A stretch of DNA of 64,000 bases from Thraustochytrium sp. TN22 (Eukaryota; Sar; Bigyra; Thraustochytrida; Thraustochytriidae): NCBI GenBank assembly GCA_013306675.1, contig JABLUY010000171.1, positions 20,789 to 84,788 on the forward strand, written 5' to 3'. Below are positions 63,209-64,000 of this stretch, piece by piece. Under the pieces are notes generated by a model, which was given only the letters and a program-made list of their open reading frames with translations, was not told where the DNA came from and did not search any database. The translations under genes were made by a program, and so were the position numbers. Numbering within the stretch: the stretch's first letter is position 1; each line of letters begins with the position of its first letter.

Positions 63209-63950
63209 CAGTGCAGTGCAGTGCTTCGGCGCAGCCGTCGCAGCGAGAGGACCGACCTCGCAGCACCAGGGCGAACGCCGCGGCAGTCTCGGAGACTCGG
63301 ACGGCGGGCCCGTCCCGGAGGCTCCCTGATCCATGATCCTCTTCCCGCAGAACCTGCAGACTCGGAGCCTGTCATCATCAAAGCCGCCCTCACTCGCCTC
63401 TGGTCATCAAACCGTCATTCGGCGCCGCGCTCAGGCTGGCTGGCAGCACCTCGCCAAGCACCAGACGCGCCTTCGAGAGGCCGGGCGCGGCGCGGCGCCG
63501 GGGCGCAGGCGCTGCCGGTGCGGCGCAGCCAGCACGGCGCGCCGGCCGCGTGGCGCCGCGTGGCGTACGCCGGGAGGTCCGGGCGCGGATCCGTCGTGGT
63601 CGCCGCCTTGGCCCGAGAGGCCTGCCTGACAGAGACCTTTGAACCGCCCGCTCGTACAGCGTGCATCGCAGGAACCAGGCCGCGCGGCGCGGCGGCCGGA
63701 GCTCGACCCGCTCGAGCTGCTCGAGCTGCTCCGGGTCGAGCGAGCAGGCGGCGAGCGGGCTGGCGAAGGTCGAATTCGAAATCAGGAATTTCGAAAAAGA
63801 GCTCAAGGCCGAGTCGGGCGAGCACAAGCGCAAGCTCGAGCTCAAGCTGGCCGCCAGGGGAACGGGGCAGAGACGCGGCCAGCCAGCGAGGACCAAGCCC
63901 GCGCGGCGCGGCGCGGCGCGGCAGGCCTGCGAGCGGGCCCTGCTGCGCGT
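63209..63950. other. Window-end region, possible partial coding segment
   Basis: A plus-strand segment at about 63765-63860 translates to a charged helix (KVEFEIRNFEKELKAE, then HKRKLELKLA) that looks coding and recalls SNARE or coiled-coil N-termini. It has no ATG, and the preceding sequence in frame is Ser-rich. It could be an exon of a gene running off the window or chance. Nothing else is supported. Confidence 0.25.
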
Positions 63951-64000
63951 CTCGTCTCGTCTCGTCTCGTCTCGTCTCGTCTCGTCTCGTCTCGTCTCGT
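63951..64000. repeat. (CTCGT)n pentanucleotide array
   Basis: Ten uninterrupted CTCGT units run to the last base of the window, so the full length is unknown. It does not match common telomere repeats. Confidence 0.9.

Noticed and set aside
63951-64000. Telomere
   Set aside because: CTCGT does not match known telomere units such as TTAGGG or TTTAGGG, and the window end is not known to be a chromosome end.

Overview
The window looks like a GC-rich, intron-poor nuclear scaffold of a flagellated protist, most likely a stramenopile of the thraustochytrid/labyrinthulid type. The evidence is eukaryotic core genes (importin-5, zeta-COP, GSK3, the spliceosomal protein RED, a BIRC6-type E2), all readable as single uninterrupted ORFs up to 3,946 codons. 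A SPAG1-like dynein-assembly factor implies a flagellum, and the giant ectodomain proteins carry VDCGG-type cysteine modules and Pro-Thr repeats. The genus is an inference. Start codons were chosen by eye; several longest ORFs open on GTG or TTG, so the first sensible ATG was used.

Layout. Positions 1-4861 are a head-to-tail array of a 2,346-bp unit. Its joints are perfect 23-bp palindromes, which look like abutted terminal inverted repeats. Each unit carries a frame-broken ORF with a YqaJ-like PD-(D/E)XK nuclease region followed by the C-terminal part and zinc-binding motif of a piggyBac-type transposase. Right of the array come, in order, a SPAG1/RPAP3-like TPR co-chaperone (+), importin-5 (+), a Golgi-type sulfotransferase (+), a small acidic nuclear protein (+), RED/IK (-), a SAM methyltransferase-like protein (+), a BIRC6-type ubiquitin-conjugating enzyme (-), an unknown two-TM protein (-), a 3,946-aa multi-TM giant ectodomain protein (+), GSK3 (-), zeta-COP (+), a coiled-coil polyglutamine protein (-), an unknown polytopic membrane protein of lower GC (-), a THAP-like zinc-finger protein (+), a 2,377-aa pseudo-hydrolase/coiled-coil/IQ protein (-), and a PP2C-cNBD-cNBD-pseudokinase (+). 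The last 1.1 kb holds a 134-bp tandem duplication and ends in a (CTCGT)n array.

Genes are independent transcription units and alternate between close convergent pairs (87-250 bp between stops) and divergent pairs with shared upstream regions. I see no operons, tRNA, rRNA or CRISPR. The most unusual items are the nuclease-piggyBac hybrid element and its joint structure, the myristoylated phosphatase fused to cyclic-nucleotide sensors and a degenerate kinase, the giant receptor-like protein, and the giant IQ protein with an inactivated hydrolase fold.
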